Shown here one piece after another: positions 42,531 to 51,559 of a DNA stretch of 64,000 nucleotides. Position numbers and translations under genes: made by a program. Numbering within the stretch: position 1 is the stretch's first letter; each line of letters starts with the position of its first letter. This stretch comes from Natrinema pellirubrum DSM 15624 (GTDB taxonomy: Archaea > Halobacteriota > Halobacteria > Halobacteriales > Natrialbaceae). The notes below the pieces were generated by a model. The model made no database searches. It saw nothing but the letters and a program-made list of their open reading frames with translations, and was not told the DNA's origin. The stretch is taken from the NCBI RefSeq assembly GCF_000230735.2, contig NC_019962.1, forward strand, positions 3,658,001-3,722,000, read 5' to 3'.

Positions 42531-43877
42531 ATGAGCGACGACAACTCGCGTGACCTGTACGATCGAGCGCTGTCGGTGCTGCCCGGCGGCGTCAACTCCG
42601 CAGTTCGCGCAGCGATCGAACCCTATCCGTTCTTCGTCCGGAAGGGCGAGGGCGGCCACGTCATCGACGCCGATGGCAACCGCTACATCGACTGGGTGAT
42701 GGGGCTCGGCCCGCTGCTTTTGGGCCACGACCTACCCGACCCCGTCCAGGCGAGCATCCAGCAGAAGGCAAGCGAAGGGCCGATGTACGGCACCCCGACC
42801 GAGATCGAGGTCGACCTCGCGGAGTTCGTCGTTCGCCACGTCCCAAGCGTCGAGAAGATCCGCTTCGTCAACTCCGGTACCGAGGCGACTACCTCCGCAG
42901 TGCGTCTCGCGCGGGGTTACACCGGCCGGAACAAGATCGTCGTCATGCAGGGCGGCTACCACGGCGCCCAGGAGTCGACGCTGGTCGAGGGCGACGCGGA
43001 CGATCCCAAACCGTCCTCCGCGGGGATCCCCCAGTCGTTCTCCGAACACACCCTTCCCGTTCCGTTCAACGACGAGGACGCCATCCGAGAAGTCTTCGAG
43101 GAACACGGCGACGACATCGCTGCGGTGCTGACCGAGCCCATCCTCGGGAACTACGGCATCGTCTACCCCGAAGACGGCTATCACGAGTTCCTCCGGGAGA
43201 TCACCGACGACCACGGCTCCCTGCTGATCTTCGACGAAGTGATCACCGGCTTCCGCGTGGGCGGACTGGGCTGTGCCCAAAGCGAGTTCGGCGTCACCCC
43301 CGATCTGACCACGTTCGGCAAGATCATCGGCGGCGGCTTCCCCGTCGGTGCCATCGGCGGCCGCGCCGAAATCGTCGAGAACTTCACGCCCTCCGGCGAC
43401 GTCTTCCAAGCCGGGACCTTCTCGGGCCACCCCGTCACGATGGCCGCCGGCCTCGAGACCCTGAAATTCGCCGCGGAAAACGACGTCTACGACCACGTCA
43501 ACGGGCTCGGTGACCGGCTCCGGAGCGGGCTCAGCGACATCGTCGCCGATCAGGCCCCGAGCTACACCGTCACCGGCACCGACAGCATGTTCAAAGTCAT
43601 CTTCACGCGAGACGGCCCCGGCCCCGACTCGCTCGAGGAACAGTGTTCGGCCGGCTGCCGACAGGACCCGACCTGTCCGCGCTACGACTACTGTCCGAAA
43701 AACGCCGCCGACGTGAAAAACGCCGAGACCGAGCGCTGGCGGCGCGTCTTCTGGGGACAAATGAAAGACGAGGGCGTGTTCCTCTCACAGAACCAGTTCG
43801 AGTGTCAGTTCGTCAGCTACGGCCACACCGACGACGACGTCGAGCGGACCCTCGAGGCGTACAAAGAAGCGCTATAG
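42531..43877 (+). CDS. hemL: glutamate-1-semialdehyde 2,1-aminomutase
   Basis: A 448-residue class III PLP enzyme that turns glutamate-1-semialdehyde into 5-aminolevulinate, the C5-pathway entry to haem. Motifs: [39 protein letters not shown] and the PLP lysine in [17 protein letters not shown]. Near the C-terminus is a cysteine-rich insertion, [18 protein letters not shown], absent from bacterial HemL but, to my recollection, common in haloarchaeal ones; it could bind a metal. Its product is the substrate of HemB, encoded 3 kb upstream. Confidence 0.95.
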   Translation: MSDDNSRDLYDRALSVLPGGVNSAVRAAIEPYPFFVRKGEGGHVIDADGNRYIDWVMGLGPLLLGHDLPDPVQASIQQKASEGPMYGTPTEIEVDLAEFVVRHVPSVEKIRFVNSGTEATTSAVRLARGYTGRNKIVVMQGGYHGAQESTLVEGDADDPKPSSAGIPQSFSEHTLPVPFNDEDAIREVFEEHGDDIAAVLTEPILGNYGIVYPEDGYHEFLREITDDHGSLLIFDEVITGFRVGGLGCAQSEFGVTPDLTTFGKIIGGGFPVGAIGGRAEIVENFTPSGDVFQAGTFSGHPVTMAAGLETLKFAAENDVYDHVNGLGDRLRSGLSDIVADQAPSYTVTGTDSMFKVIFTRDGPGPDSLEEQCSAGCRQDPTCPRYDYCPKNAADVKNAETERWRRVFWGQMKDEGVFLSQNQFECQFVSYGHTDDDVERTLEAYKEAL

Positions 43878-43973
43878 GTGTCCGCCCGTCGCGGGCTCGA
43901 TCGCTGAACCCTCGCCGCCGACGCGGACGTGTTCGGGGGAACACGTATCGGGGTCGTCCGGAAAGCCGTCGGC

Positions 43974-44426
43974 ATGAATCGACGGGCGCTGCTTTCGTCC
44001 GCAGCAGTCACGAGTATCGGCGCTTTTGCCGGGTGTCTCGGTGCCCGCGCACAGCGGTCACCCAGTATCGGTGGCGGAACGGTCTCGCTCGGTCCCGGCG
44101 AAGAGACGACCCTCTATCTCTCGGCCACGACCGTCGGCGCGATCGAGTTCGAGCGCGTCCCGGCCACCGAGACGGTGGTCTTCGAGATCGACGCAGCGAC
44201 GCTGTCACCGTCGCCGTCGGATCGGACCGACTCGTCACCGCCGTGCTGGCGCTGGGCCGAGACGCGTTCGAACGTCGACCTCGAGGTACCGATTCGGGCC
44301 ACCGAGGACGCACGACCGGGGGAGTACGCCTACGCGATCACGGCTTGGGGCGACGCCGACCGCGACGACGCCGACTCGGTGACGAAAGAACACACGATCA
44401 CGATCATGGACTCGAGTAGCGACTGA
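43974..44426 (+). CDS. predicted Tat-exported lipoprotein, function unknown
   Basis: A 150-residue protein. MNRRALLSSAAVTSIGAFAG then CLG is a twin-arginine signal with a lipobox ending in Cys, typical of haloarchaeal lipoproteins. The mature part is a small beta-rich domain (VSLGPGEETTLYLSATTVGAIEF ... RPGEYAYAITAWGDAD) without recognised motifs. The start was placed at the RR-containing Met rather than 15 codons upstream. It follows hemL by 96 bases, but a functional link is not evident. Confidence 0.75.
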   Translation: MNRRALLSSAAVTSIGAFAGCLGARAQRSPSIGGGTVSLGPGEETTLYLSATTVGAIEFERVPATETVVFEIDAATLSPSPSDRTDSSPPCWRWAETRSNVDLEVPIRATEDARPGEYAYAITAWGDADRDDADSVTKEHTITIMDSSSD

Positions 44427-44600
44427 CATCGAACGTCCCTGCTCGTACGATGCGGTATGATCGGTGGAGAATCGTTTCAGTAGTCGGGATCGGTTTCCGA
44501 CCCCGGCGATCTGTTTTCGGTCTCGACGGGCCCGGGACGGCCGAGGGGGCCGTCACTGATCGGCAGGATACCTCGAAAAGAGCCGCCGGCCCGCGTCGGA

Positions 44601-46925
44601 TTAGTCGTCGTCGCTAACGGGGTCGACGACGTCCGACGGGTCACTGTCGCCGAAGATCCGGTCGGCGATGACGTGACTGCTCGACTCGCCGGCGGTCGCT
44701 TTCCGCTGGAACAGCAGCTTCGCGACGACGTCCCAGGCGAAGAGGACCGCGCCGGCGATCAGCATCGTGTCGCCGGGCATACGCAGCCAGAACAGCGTCT
44801 GGATCAGCTCGCCGTTGTAGAACTCGAGGCTCCGTGAGGCGGCATAGCCCTGCGTGAACCCGACCTCGAGCTGGAGGAAGCCGACGGGCAGCAGGGAGAG
44901 GAAGATCATCAGCGCCAGCCCGAGGTTACACAGCCAGAACGACCAGCGCAGTCGGCGCGTGGTCCAGCTCTCGGCGCGGGTGGTCACCCGGAGGATGTAA
45001 ACGGACATCCCCATCGCGAGCAGGCCGAAGGCACCGAACATCGCGCCGTGGGCGTGGGCGACCGTGAGGTAGGTCCCGGTCTCGTAGTAGCTGATGATCG
45101 GGAGGTTGATGAAGAAGCCGATCACGCCGGCCCCGAAGAAGTTCCAGACGCTCGAGGCGACGATGAAGTAGAATGCCATCCGGTAAGGGAAGTCCTTCCC
45201 GGCGGAATCCATCGCGCGGTACTGGCCCAGCGCCTCGTAGAGGATAAAGAGGAGCGGGATGAACTCGATAGTCGAGAAGACGCTCCCGATGGGGAGCCAG
45301 ACCTCGGGGAGGCCGGCCCACCAGTAGTGGTGGGAGACACCGATGATCCCGCTGCCCATGACGAGGGCGGCCTGGAAGATCACCGCCTTCTCGGCGGACT
45401 TCTTCGAGAGGAGGTTCATCGAGACCAACGTGAGGGCGATGACGACGAGGATGAAGAACTCGAAGACGCCCTCGACCCACATGTGGACGACCCACCAGCG
45501 CCAGAACTCCGTCACGACGATGTTGGTCTTGGGGGTGTAGAGGAAGCCGGCCATGAACAGCAGGCCGATCGAGCCGCCCGCGTAGACGATCATGTGGGCA
45601 AGTCCGTAGCGGGGTTCGCGATCGAGCAGCGGCTTGAACCCGCGCGCCACGAGGGCGGTCCAGCCGAGGAAGCCGACCAGCAGACCGACCTGCCAGATCC
45701 GGCCGATCTCGACGTACTCGAGGCCTTCGTTGCCCAGCAGCCACCACAGTTGGCCGTCGAAGAAGTTGTTGATACCCAGCCAGATGCCGGCCAGACCGCC
45801 GACGGCGACGACCAGTAGTGCGCCGACGAGGCCTTTGACGTACAGCGCCTGTTTCGGCGGTTCGCGGCCGGTCAAAAGCGGCGCGAGGAACAGGCCCGCG
45901 CCGAGCCACATGGTGGCGATCCAGAGGATACCCAGATCGACGTGCCAGGTCCTGACGATCGACCAGGGGAGCCACTGGAGGATGTCGACCCCGATCAGTT
46001 CCTGGATGCCGAAGAAGCCGTCACGCTCGATGTAGTAGTGGGCGAGCAAGCCCCCGAGGAACGTCTGGGCGACGAACAGCAGGGCCCCGATGAGGACGAA
46101 CCGGGTACTCAACAGCTGACTTGGCGTGAGTTCGATCTCGCTTGGGTGGGGAATCGACGCGCCATCGGCCTCCGGTTCGGGGAGGTCGACGGACTGGTAG
46201 AGCCAGATAGCGGCACCGGCACCGCCGACCAGCAACACCATCGCGATGACGCTCCAGGTCATGATGGGGCCGCCGGCGTCGTTGCCCGCCGCGGGCGAGT
46301 ACGGCCAGTCGTTGGTGAACGAAGCCGAGGAGTCGGGGCGTTCAGTGTGGGAGATCCAGGCGGTCCAGAGCGCGAAGTCGGCGAACTCCTCCGCCTCCTC
46401 GGCGCTCTCGATCTGTCCGGCGGGGATACCACGCTCCCGGTCGCCCTCGTGGTAGCGCTCGACGTAGTCCTCACGCACCTGCTGGTGGGCATAGACCTCC
46501 GCCGCGGAGTACTGGACCTGCGAGCCGTACTCGCTGTCCTGCAGTTCCTGCCGGACTTGCTCGTCGATCCCGGCCTGGACCGAGGCGTTCAGCGCCGAGT
46601 AGTTCTCGTCGTGGCGCTCTTGGGCATAATAGTCGCGCATGTACTCGGCCTTGGAATCGAGCGTATCGGCAGTGTAGTCGGTGTCGTAGTAACTACCGCG
46701 CCCGAGGATCGACCCTTGGTTCATCAAGCCGTTCTCCTGGAAGACAGCTTTGCCGTCCTGGACGTCCTCGCTCGTAGCGACCGTCTCGCTGTCGGGCCCG
46801 ACGATGGTATCGGGGATGTCGGGCGAGTTCGCATAGGAGAGCCACGCCCCACCGCCCATGACGATGAGGTTGACGACGAAGATCGTGGCGAGGAACGTCG
46901 CCAGCTGTTTTCGCGTTACTTGCAT
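44601..46925 (-). CDS. norB: quinol-dependent nitric oxide reductase, single-subunit NorB/NorZ type
   Basis: A 774-residue haem-copper-superfamily protein. An N-terminal helix (8-30) and a large extracytoplasmic domain (about 35-215) precede some thirteen membrane helices. Histidine-bearing motifs include YLTVAHAHGAMFGAFG and SHHYWWAGLPE. No CxxCH cytochrome c motif is present, so this is a qNOR taking electrons from (mena)quinol. It reduces NO to N2O. No denitrification genes (nir, nos) are near, so detoxification is likely. The truncated hemoglobin gene lies just upstream on the same strand. Confidence 0.93.
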   Translation of the reverse strand: MQVTRKQLATFLATIFVVNLIVMGGGAWLSYANSPDIPDTIVGPDSETVATSEDVQDGKAVFQENGLMNQGSILGRGSYYDTDYTADTLDSKAEYMRDYYAQERHDENYSALNASVQAGIDEQVRQELQDSEYGSQVQYSAAEVYAHQQVREDYVERYHEGDRERGIPAGQIESAEEAEEFADFALWTAWISHTERPDSSASFTNDWPYSPAAGNDAGGPIMTWSVIAMVLLVGGAGAAIWLYQSVDLPEPEADGASIPHPSEIELTPSQLLSTRFVLIGALLFVAQTFLGGLLAHYYIERDGFFGIQELIGVDILQWLPWSIVRTWHVDLGILWIATMWLGAGLFLAPLLTGREPPKQALYVKGLVGALLVVAVGGLAGIWLGINNFFDGQLWWLLGNEGLEYVEIGRIWQVGLLVGFLGWTALVARGFKPLLDREPRYGLAHMIVYAGGSIGLLFMAGFLYTPKTNIVVTEFWRWWVVHMWVEGVFEFFILVVIALTLVSMNLLSKKSAEKAVIFQAALVMGSGIIGVSHHYWWAGLPEVWLPIGSVFSTIEFIPLLFILYEALGQYRAMDSAGKDFPYRMAFYFIVASSVWNFFGAGVIGFFINLPIISYYETGTYLTVAHAHGAMFGAFGLLAMGMSVYILRVTTRAESWTTRRLRWSFWLCNLGLALMIFLSLLPVGFLQLEVGFTQGYAASRSLEFYNGELIQTLFWLRMPGDTMLIAGAVLFAWDVVAKLLFQRKATAGESSSHVIADRIFGDSDPSDVVDPVSDDD

Positions 46926-46993
46926 GACGATCGCAACTCAGTCCGTGACCCCCGTCAAACGTCCCGGGAGTTCCTACGGACTGGAAAAACGTA

Positions 46994-47005
46994 CGAACGT
47001 GTTCG
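46994..47005 (-). promoter_or_regulatory. palindrome CGAACGTGTTCG upstream of norB
   Basis: A dyad (arms CGAAC/GTTCG) about 70-80 bases before the norB start, next to an A/T-rich stretch (GTACGTTTTTCC on the gene strand) that could be the TATA region. Its reverse complement, CGAACACGTTCG, shares CGAACACGTT with the promoter of the truncated hemoglobin gene (47566-47575). It is a candidate NO-responsive operator. Confidence 0.4.
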
Positions 47006-47159
47006 CGGCAGCGGTTAGGGGAACGGAGCGAGTATCAGTTCGTTCGGGAACGAAAATTACGGGGCTACGAAGGGATGCGGCCGTCACTACGAAGACTCGA
47101 TCGCTCGAGTCGGAAAACGGGGCCGTACCCATCATACGATGGGGCGGTGGACCGAACTG

Positions 47160-47525
47160 TCAGTCGGCGGCCGTGACGATCGCGTCCTGATAGCTCGCGA
47201 TCTCATCGAGGACGGCCTCGCGGTCGTCCTCGGCGACGTCGAACTCGGCGAGCGCGTCGTCGAGGTGCGTCGCGATCGCCCCGAAATCCGACGGCGTGAT
47301 TCCCATGTCCGCGTGGACGGCTTCCATCTCCCCGCCGGCGTACTCGACGGGACCGCCGGTGACCGAACTGATGAACTGGGCCTGATGGGCCCGCTGTTTC
47401 TGCATATCCACATCGTCGAAGTACCCTGCAACCTGTTCGTCCGCCATGATGCGGTCGTAGAATTCGTCGACGACGGCCGTAATCGCGTCTTCGCCACCGA
47501 GTCGCTCGTAGAGCGAGTCTGTCAT
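47160..47525 (-). CDS. truncated hemoglobin (group I, trHbN-like)
   Basis: A 121-residue 2/2 globin starting MTDSLYERLGGEDAITAVVD. The GG-containing N-terminal turn, the DEFYDRIMADEQVAGYF helix with the B10-region tyrosine, and the proximal histidine in MEAVHADMGITPSDF are present. Group I truncated hemoglobins detoxify NO by dioxygenation. Encoded directly upstream of the NO reductase on the same strand, it gives an aerobic plus an anaerobic route for NO removal. A TATA element (TTTATTTACTT, about 47546-47556) implies a leaderless start; the longer frame upstream is not globin-like. Confidence 0.93.
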   Translation of the reverse strand: MTDSLYERLGGEDAITAVVDEFYDRIMADEQVAGYFDDVDMQKQRAHQAQFISSVTGGPVEYAGGEMEAVHADMGITPSDFGAIATHLDDALAEFDVAEDDREAVLDEIASYQDAIVTAAD

Positions 47526-47710
47526 CGGGTCATATGTACCCACTTGAAGTAAATAAACTCCGGCCCGAACACGTTGTGGAAAAAAATTGTGTGTGGTTAC
47601 CAAACACATGAAAAGAGACCGACTTCATTCTCGATCGACGGCTCCGAGACCGATCCGCCACGCGTCGGACAAGCGTGCGCTTTTCATACCCGAGGCTCGG
47701 ACTGACGCCT
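47526..47710. promoter_or_regulatory. divergent promoter region of truncated hemoglobin and hemC
   Basis: The globin TATA lies at about 47546-47556. CGAACACGTT (47566-47575), shared with the norB upstream region, sits just upstream of it. Further on is an imperfect dyad, TGTGT-GGTTACC-AA-ACACA (about 47588-47606), beside an A7 run. On the hemC side, CGCTTTTCATACC is a weak TATA candidate about 30-35 bases before the hemC ATG. Confidence 0.45.
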
Positions 47711-48850
47711 ATGAGAACACGCGGGACGTTACGACTGGCGACGAGGGGGTCCGCTCTCGCCCGGCGACAGGCCTCGCTCGTCAAAGAGGCCCTCGAAGAG
47801 CGCCGGTACGAGGTGGAACTCGTCACGGTCGAGACGACGGGGGACCAGATCCGGGACGAACTGATTCACCGGCTCGGCAAGACGGGCGCGTTCGTCCGCG
47901 AACTCGACGAACGGGTCCTGGAGGGCGATCTCGACGGCGCGATCCACTCGATGAAGGACATGCCCACCGAACAGCCCGAAGCACTCGTGACCGCCGGGAT
48001 TCCCGAGCGCGGACTGCCGGGTGACGTCCTCATCACGCCCGACGGCTCGACCCTCGAGGAATTGCCGGCGGGCGCGACCGTCGGCACCTCGAGTCTGCGC
48101 CGGCGCGCGCAACTGCTCTCGGAACGGGACGACCTCGAGGTCGAGCCCCTGCGTGGCAACGTCGACACGCGCCTCGAGAAGCTGTTGGCCCCGTCGCTGC
48201 AGGCGGAACATCAGGAGCGATCGGAAGCCGACAAAGAGCGGAAGGGGAACACCGGCGACGACGATTTCGAGGCCGAGTACGACCGCACCACCGACGAGTG
48301 GTTCGACGATCTCTCGGAACTCGAGCGCCAGGCGCTGGGCCGGGAGGTCGAGACGGAGTACGACGCCATCGTGCTGGCACAGGCCGGCCTCGAGCGCAGC
48401 GGGCTCGCCCACTACGTGGAGTATCAGGAACTGCCGACCGATACGTTCGTTCCCGCGCCGGGACAGGGGGCGCTGGCAGTGACCGCCCCGGACGGCGAGA
48501 CCGCACGCGAGATCAAGAGCGCGATCGATCACCCGCGGAGCCGCGTCGAGACGACCGTCGAGCGGACGATCCTCGCGGAACTCGGTGGGGGCTGTATCGC
48601 GCCGGTCGGCATCTACGCGATCCTGCAGGGGGAACACGTCCACGCGACCGTCACCGTCTTCGATCAGGATGGCGACGAGTCGGTGACCGGCAGCCGCGAC
48701 CTGCCCGTCGACAGCCACGCCGAGGCTGCCCGGGAGTTCGCCCGGGACCTGGCCGACCGCGGGGCCGCGGAACTGATCGAAGGGGCACGGGAGGACGCCG
48801 AGGGCGACGACGAGGGCGTCTCCGAGGAAGATAAGCCCGAGGGGAAATAG
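47711..48850 (+). CDS. hemC: hydroxymethylbilane synthase (porphobilinogen deaminase)
   Basis: A 379-residue enzyme polymerising four porphobilinogens. Family features: RLATRGSALARRQASLV, HSMKDMPTEQ, SSLRRRAQLL and RGNVDTRLEKL. The dipyrromethane cofactor cysteine is in ELGGGCIAPVG (C295). An insertion of about 55 acidic residues (after LLAPSLQAEHQERSEADK) splits the second domain, a haloarchaeal-looking extension; the C-terminus is also acidic. The start at 47711 (MRTRGTLRLATRG) matches the family. It is followed closely by cobA and hemD. Confidence 0.95.
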   Translation: MRTRGTLRLATRGSALARRQASLVKEALEERRYEVELVTVETTGDQIRDELIHRLGKTGAFVRELDERVLEGDLDGAIHSMKDMPTEQPEALVTAGIPERGLPGDVLITPDGSTLEELPAGATVGTSSLRRRAQLLSERDDLEVEPLRGNVDTRLEKLLAPSLQAEHQERSEADKERKGNTGDDDFEAEYDRTTDEWFDDLSELERQALGREVETEYDAIVLAQAGLERSGLAHYVEYQELPTDTFVPAPGQGALAVTAPDGETAREIKSAIDHPRSRVETTVERTILAELGGGCIAPVGIYAILQGEHVHATVTVFDQDGDESVTGSRDLPVDSHAEAAREFARDLADRGAAELIEGAREDAEGDDEGVSEEDKPEGK

Positions 48851-48864
48851 CTAGCGAGTAACGA

Positions 48865-49662
48865 ATGTCAGGCAACGCCATCGACGCCGAACCCGGCACC
48901 GTCTACCTCGTCGGCAGCGGCCCCGGCGATCCCGACCTGTTGACCGTGAAAGCGAAGCGGCTGCTCGAGGAGTGCGACGTCGTCCTCCACGACAAGCTTC
49001 CGGGACCGGAGATCATCGACCGGCTTCCCGAGGACCGCCGCGAGGACGTGGGCAAGCGCGCCGGTGGCGAACGCACGCCCCAGTCCGAGATCAACGAGCG
49101 GCTGGTCGAACTCGCCCGCAAGGGCAAGAGCGTGGTCCGGCTGAAGGGCGGCGACTCGTTCGTCTTCGGCCGCGGCGGCGAAGAAGCGGAGTATCTCGCG
49201 GCCCACGGAGTCCCCTTCGAGGTCGTCCCCGCGGTCACCTCGGCGATCGCCGCGCCCGCGGTAGCGGGCATTCCCGTCACCCACCGCGATCACGCCTCCT
49301 CGGTCTCGTTCGTGACGGGCCACGAGGACCCCACGAAAGAGGAATCGGCCGTCGACTGGGACGCGCTGGCCGCGACCGGCGGCACCATCGTCGTCCTGAT
49401 GGGCGTCGGCCGCCTGCCGGACTATACAAAGGCGCTGCTCGAGGCCGGCATGGCCCCCGAGACGCCGGTGGCACTCGTCGAGCGCGGCACCTGGCCAGGC
49501 CAGCAGGTCGCGACAGGTACCCTCGAGACGATCGTCGAGGCCCGCGACGAGGCGGGGATCGAACCGCCCGCGGTGACGGTGATCGGCGACGTGGCTGGGA
49601 CGCGGGAGTCGGTGGTCGAGTTCCTGCAAAACGACTACGGCGCGGCCGACGGCGGGGAGTGA
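48865..49662 (+). CDS. cobA: uroporphyrinogen-III C-methyltransferase
   Basis: A 265-residue SAM-dependent methyltransferase that methylates uroporphyrinogen III at C2 and C7 to precorrin-2. This is the branch toward sirohaem, cobalamin and the archaeal alternative haem route. Motifs: [50 protein letters not shown] and MGVGRLPD. It lies 14 bases after hemC and 3 bases before hemD, so the three are one operon covering porphobilinogen to precorrin-2. Confidence 0.95.
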   Translation: MSGNAIDAEPGTVYLVGSGPGDPDLLTVKAKRLLEECDVVLHDKLPGPEIIDRLPEDRREDVGKRAGGERTPQSEINERLVELARKGKSVVRLKGGDSFVFGRGGEEAEYLAAHGVPFEVVPAVTSAIAAPAVAGIPVTHRDHASSVSFVTGHEDPTKEESAVDWDALAATGGTIVVLMGVGRLPDYTKALLEAGMAPETPVALVERGTWPGQQVATGTLETIVEARDEAGIEPPAVTVIGDVAGTRESVVEFLQNDYGAADGGE

Positions 49663-49665
49663 GCG

Positions 49666-50406
49666 ATGACTAATACCCCTACCGTCGCCGTCTTTCGGCC
49701 CGACGACGACCGCATCGAGCGGGCGACCGACCTGCTCGCGGAACTGGGTGCCGAGCCGGTCCCGGACCCGATGCTCGCGGTCGAGGCGACCGACGCCGTC
49801 CCGCGGACCGATGCGGACTACGTCGTCTTCACGAGCAAGACCGGCGCGGAACTGATCGCCGCGGCCGGCTGGGAGCCGACCGGCGAAACCGTCTGTGCCA
49901 TCGGGCCAGCGACGGCCGACGCGCTCCGCGCGGAGGGATACACGGTCGATCTCGTTCCCGAGGAGTTCACCTCGAGCGGGCTGGTCGCAGCGCTTTCGGA
50001 CGCCGTCGACGGCGCACGCGTCGAGGTCGCCCGCAGCGACCACGGCAGCCCAGTGTTGCTCGACGGGCTCGAGGAGGCGGGCGCGTACGTCCACGAGACG
50101 ATCCTCTACCGGCTGGTCCGGCCCGAGGGAAGCGGCGAGTCCGCCCGGCTGGCCGCCGCCGGCGACCTCGACGCCGCCTGTTTCACCTCGTCGCTGACCG
50201 TCGACCACTTCCTCGAGGCCGCCGCGGAAGCGGGAGTTCGGGACGCAACCATCGCGGGACTCGAGGACGCCGTCGTCGGCGTCATCGGCGAGCCGACGGC
50301 CGAGACCGCCGCCGAGCGGGGCGTCGATGTCGATCTGGTCGCGAGCGAAGCGACCTTCGAACGGCTGGCCGCGGAGACCGTCGACGCGGCGACCGACGGC
50401 GAATGA
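49666..50406 (+). CDS. hemD: uroporphyrinogen-III synthase
   Basis: A 246-residue bilobed HemD-fold protein. Identity is low, as usual for this enzyme, but VFTSKTGAELIAAA, VCAIGPATADALRAEGYTVDLVP, and CFTSSLTVDHFLEAA ... VGVIGEPTAETAAERGVDVD are the expected paired motifs of the two lobes. It closes and inverts the linear tetrapyrrole made by HemC, giving the substrate of CobA. The stop overlaps the next gene (CapA-like) by 4 bases, so read-through transcription into that gene is likely. Confidence 0.92.
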   Translation: MTNTPTVAVFRPDDDRIERATDLLAELGAEPVPDPMLAVEATDAVPRTDADYVVFTSKTGAELIAAAGWEPTGETVCAIGPATADALRAEGYTVDLVPEEFTSSGLVAALSDAVDGARVEVARSDHGSPVLLDGLEEAGAYVHETILYRLVRPEGSGESARLAAAGDLDAACFTSSLTVDHFLEAAAEAGVRDATIAGLEDAVVGVIGEPTAETAAERGVDVDLVASEATFERLAAETVDAATDGE

Positions 50407-51491
50407 CCGGCCGTCGCGCGTTTCTCGCGACCGCAGGGGCAGCGGCGCTTGCCGGCTGTGCCGCGCCCGCGGTCGAGCCGACCGCGTTCGCGGACCACGA
50501 GCGCCACGACGCGACGGTCGGATTCGTCGGCGACGCGATGCTCGGCCGCAACGTCGACGAGCGATACGGGCGCGCCGGAACCGACCCGGCAGCCGTCTGG
50601 GGGGACCTCCGACCCCGCCTGCAGTCGCTGGACGGCGTCTGCTGTAACCTCGAGTGTTGTCTGTCGACGCGGGGCCAGCGGTTCCCCGACCGGACCTACT
50701 ACTTCCGGGCCGATCTCGGGTGGGCCGTTCCCGCCCTCGAGGCCGGGAACGTCCGGTTCGCGTCGCTCGCGAACAACCACATGTTGGACTTCGGACCGAC
50801 GGCGCTGCTGGACACCGTCGACGCCCTCGAGGGTGCGGGGATCAGCTCCGCTGGCGCCGGCGAGACGCCGACGACGGCCCGCGCTCCCGCGACGGTCTCG
50901 ATCGGCGATGTCGACGTCGCGGTCGTCTCCTTCGCGGACCACTACGCCGAGTACGGTGTGACCGACGACCGACCCGGCACGGCCTACGTCGAGTTCGACC
51001 CGGAATCGGCCGAGAGCCGGCGGCTCGTTGGCGAGTCCCTCGAGCGCGCCGCGGCGACCGAGCCGGACCTGCTCGTCGCGTCGGTCCACTGGGGGCCAAA
51101 CTGGGTCGAGTACCCCGACGACGACCTCCGGGCGTTCGGCCACTGGCTGATCGATCAGGGGGTCGACGTCGTCCACGGCCACAGCGCTCACGTCGTCCAA
51201 GGTGTCGAGCGATACGGCGACGGGCTCGTCCTCCACGACACCGGCGACATCGTCGACGACTACGTGATCAAAGAGGAGTTGCGCAACGACCGAACCGTCC
51301 TCTTCGAACTCGGCCTCGAGAACGGAACGCCAGTGGAACTGCGCCTCGTTCCCGCCGTCATTGACGACGAGACGGTCACACCGGCCGACGGGAACGAGGC
51401 GGCGTGGCTCCGGGAAACGATGCGCGAGCGCTCCGCGCCGTTCGGGACCGAGTACGACCGCGACGGCACGGATCTCGTTCTCTCGCTGTAA
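50403..51491 (+). CDS. CapA-family metallophosphatase-like lipoprotein
   Basis: A 362-residue protein with a Tat signal and lipobox (MTGRRAFLATAGAAALAGCA). The CapA/PgsA fold shows GFVGDAMLGRNVDER, a CCNLECCLSTRG segment, SLANNHMLDFGPTALLDT, SVHWGPNWVEYP and VVHGHSAHVVQGVE, a calcineurin-like metal-site pattern. CapA proteins are linked to poly-gamma-glutamate, but no capB/capC is present, so another cell-surface role is likely. It overlaps hemD by 4 bases (ATGA). Location is extracytoplasmic, lipid-anchored. Confidence 0.87.
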   Translation: MTGRRAFLATAGAAALAGCAAPAVEPTAFADHERHDATVGFVGDAMLGRNVDERYGRAGTDPAAVWGDLRPRLQSLDGVCCNLECCLSTRGQRFPDRTYYFRADLGWAVPALEAGNVRFASLANNHMLDFGPTALLDTVDALEGAGISSAGAGETPTTARAPATVSIGDVDVAVVSFADHYAEYGVTDDRPGTAYVEFDPESAESRRLVGESLERAAATEPDLLVASVHWGPNWVEYPDDDLRAFGHWLIDQGVDVVHGHSAHVVQGVERYGDGLVLHDTGDIVDDYVIKEELRNDRTVLFELGLENGTPVELRLVPAVIDDETVTPADGNEAAWLRETMRERSAPFGTEYDRDGTDLVLSL

Positions 51492-51559
51492 GTGCGTCGG
51501 CGGCCGCTCGCTGCCGGCGATCCGCGGGTTTATGGGCGAAGCCGCCCCACAGTGTGTCG

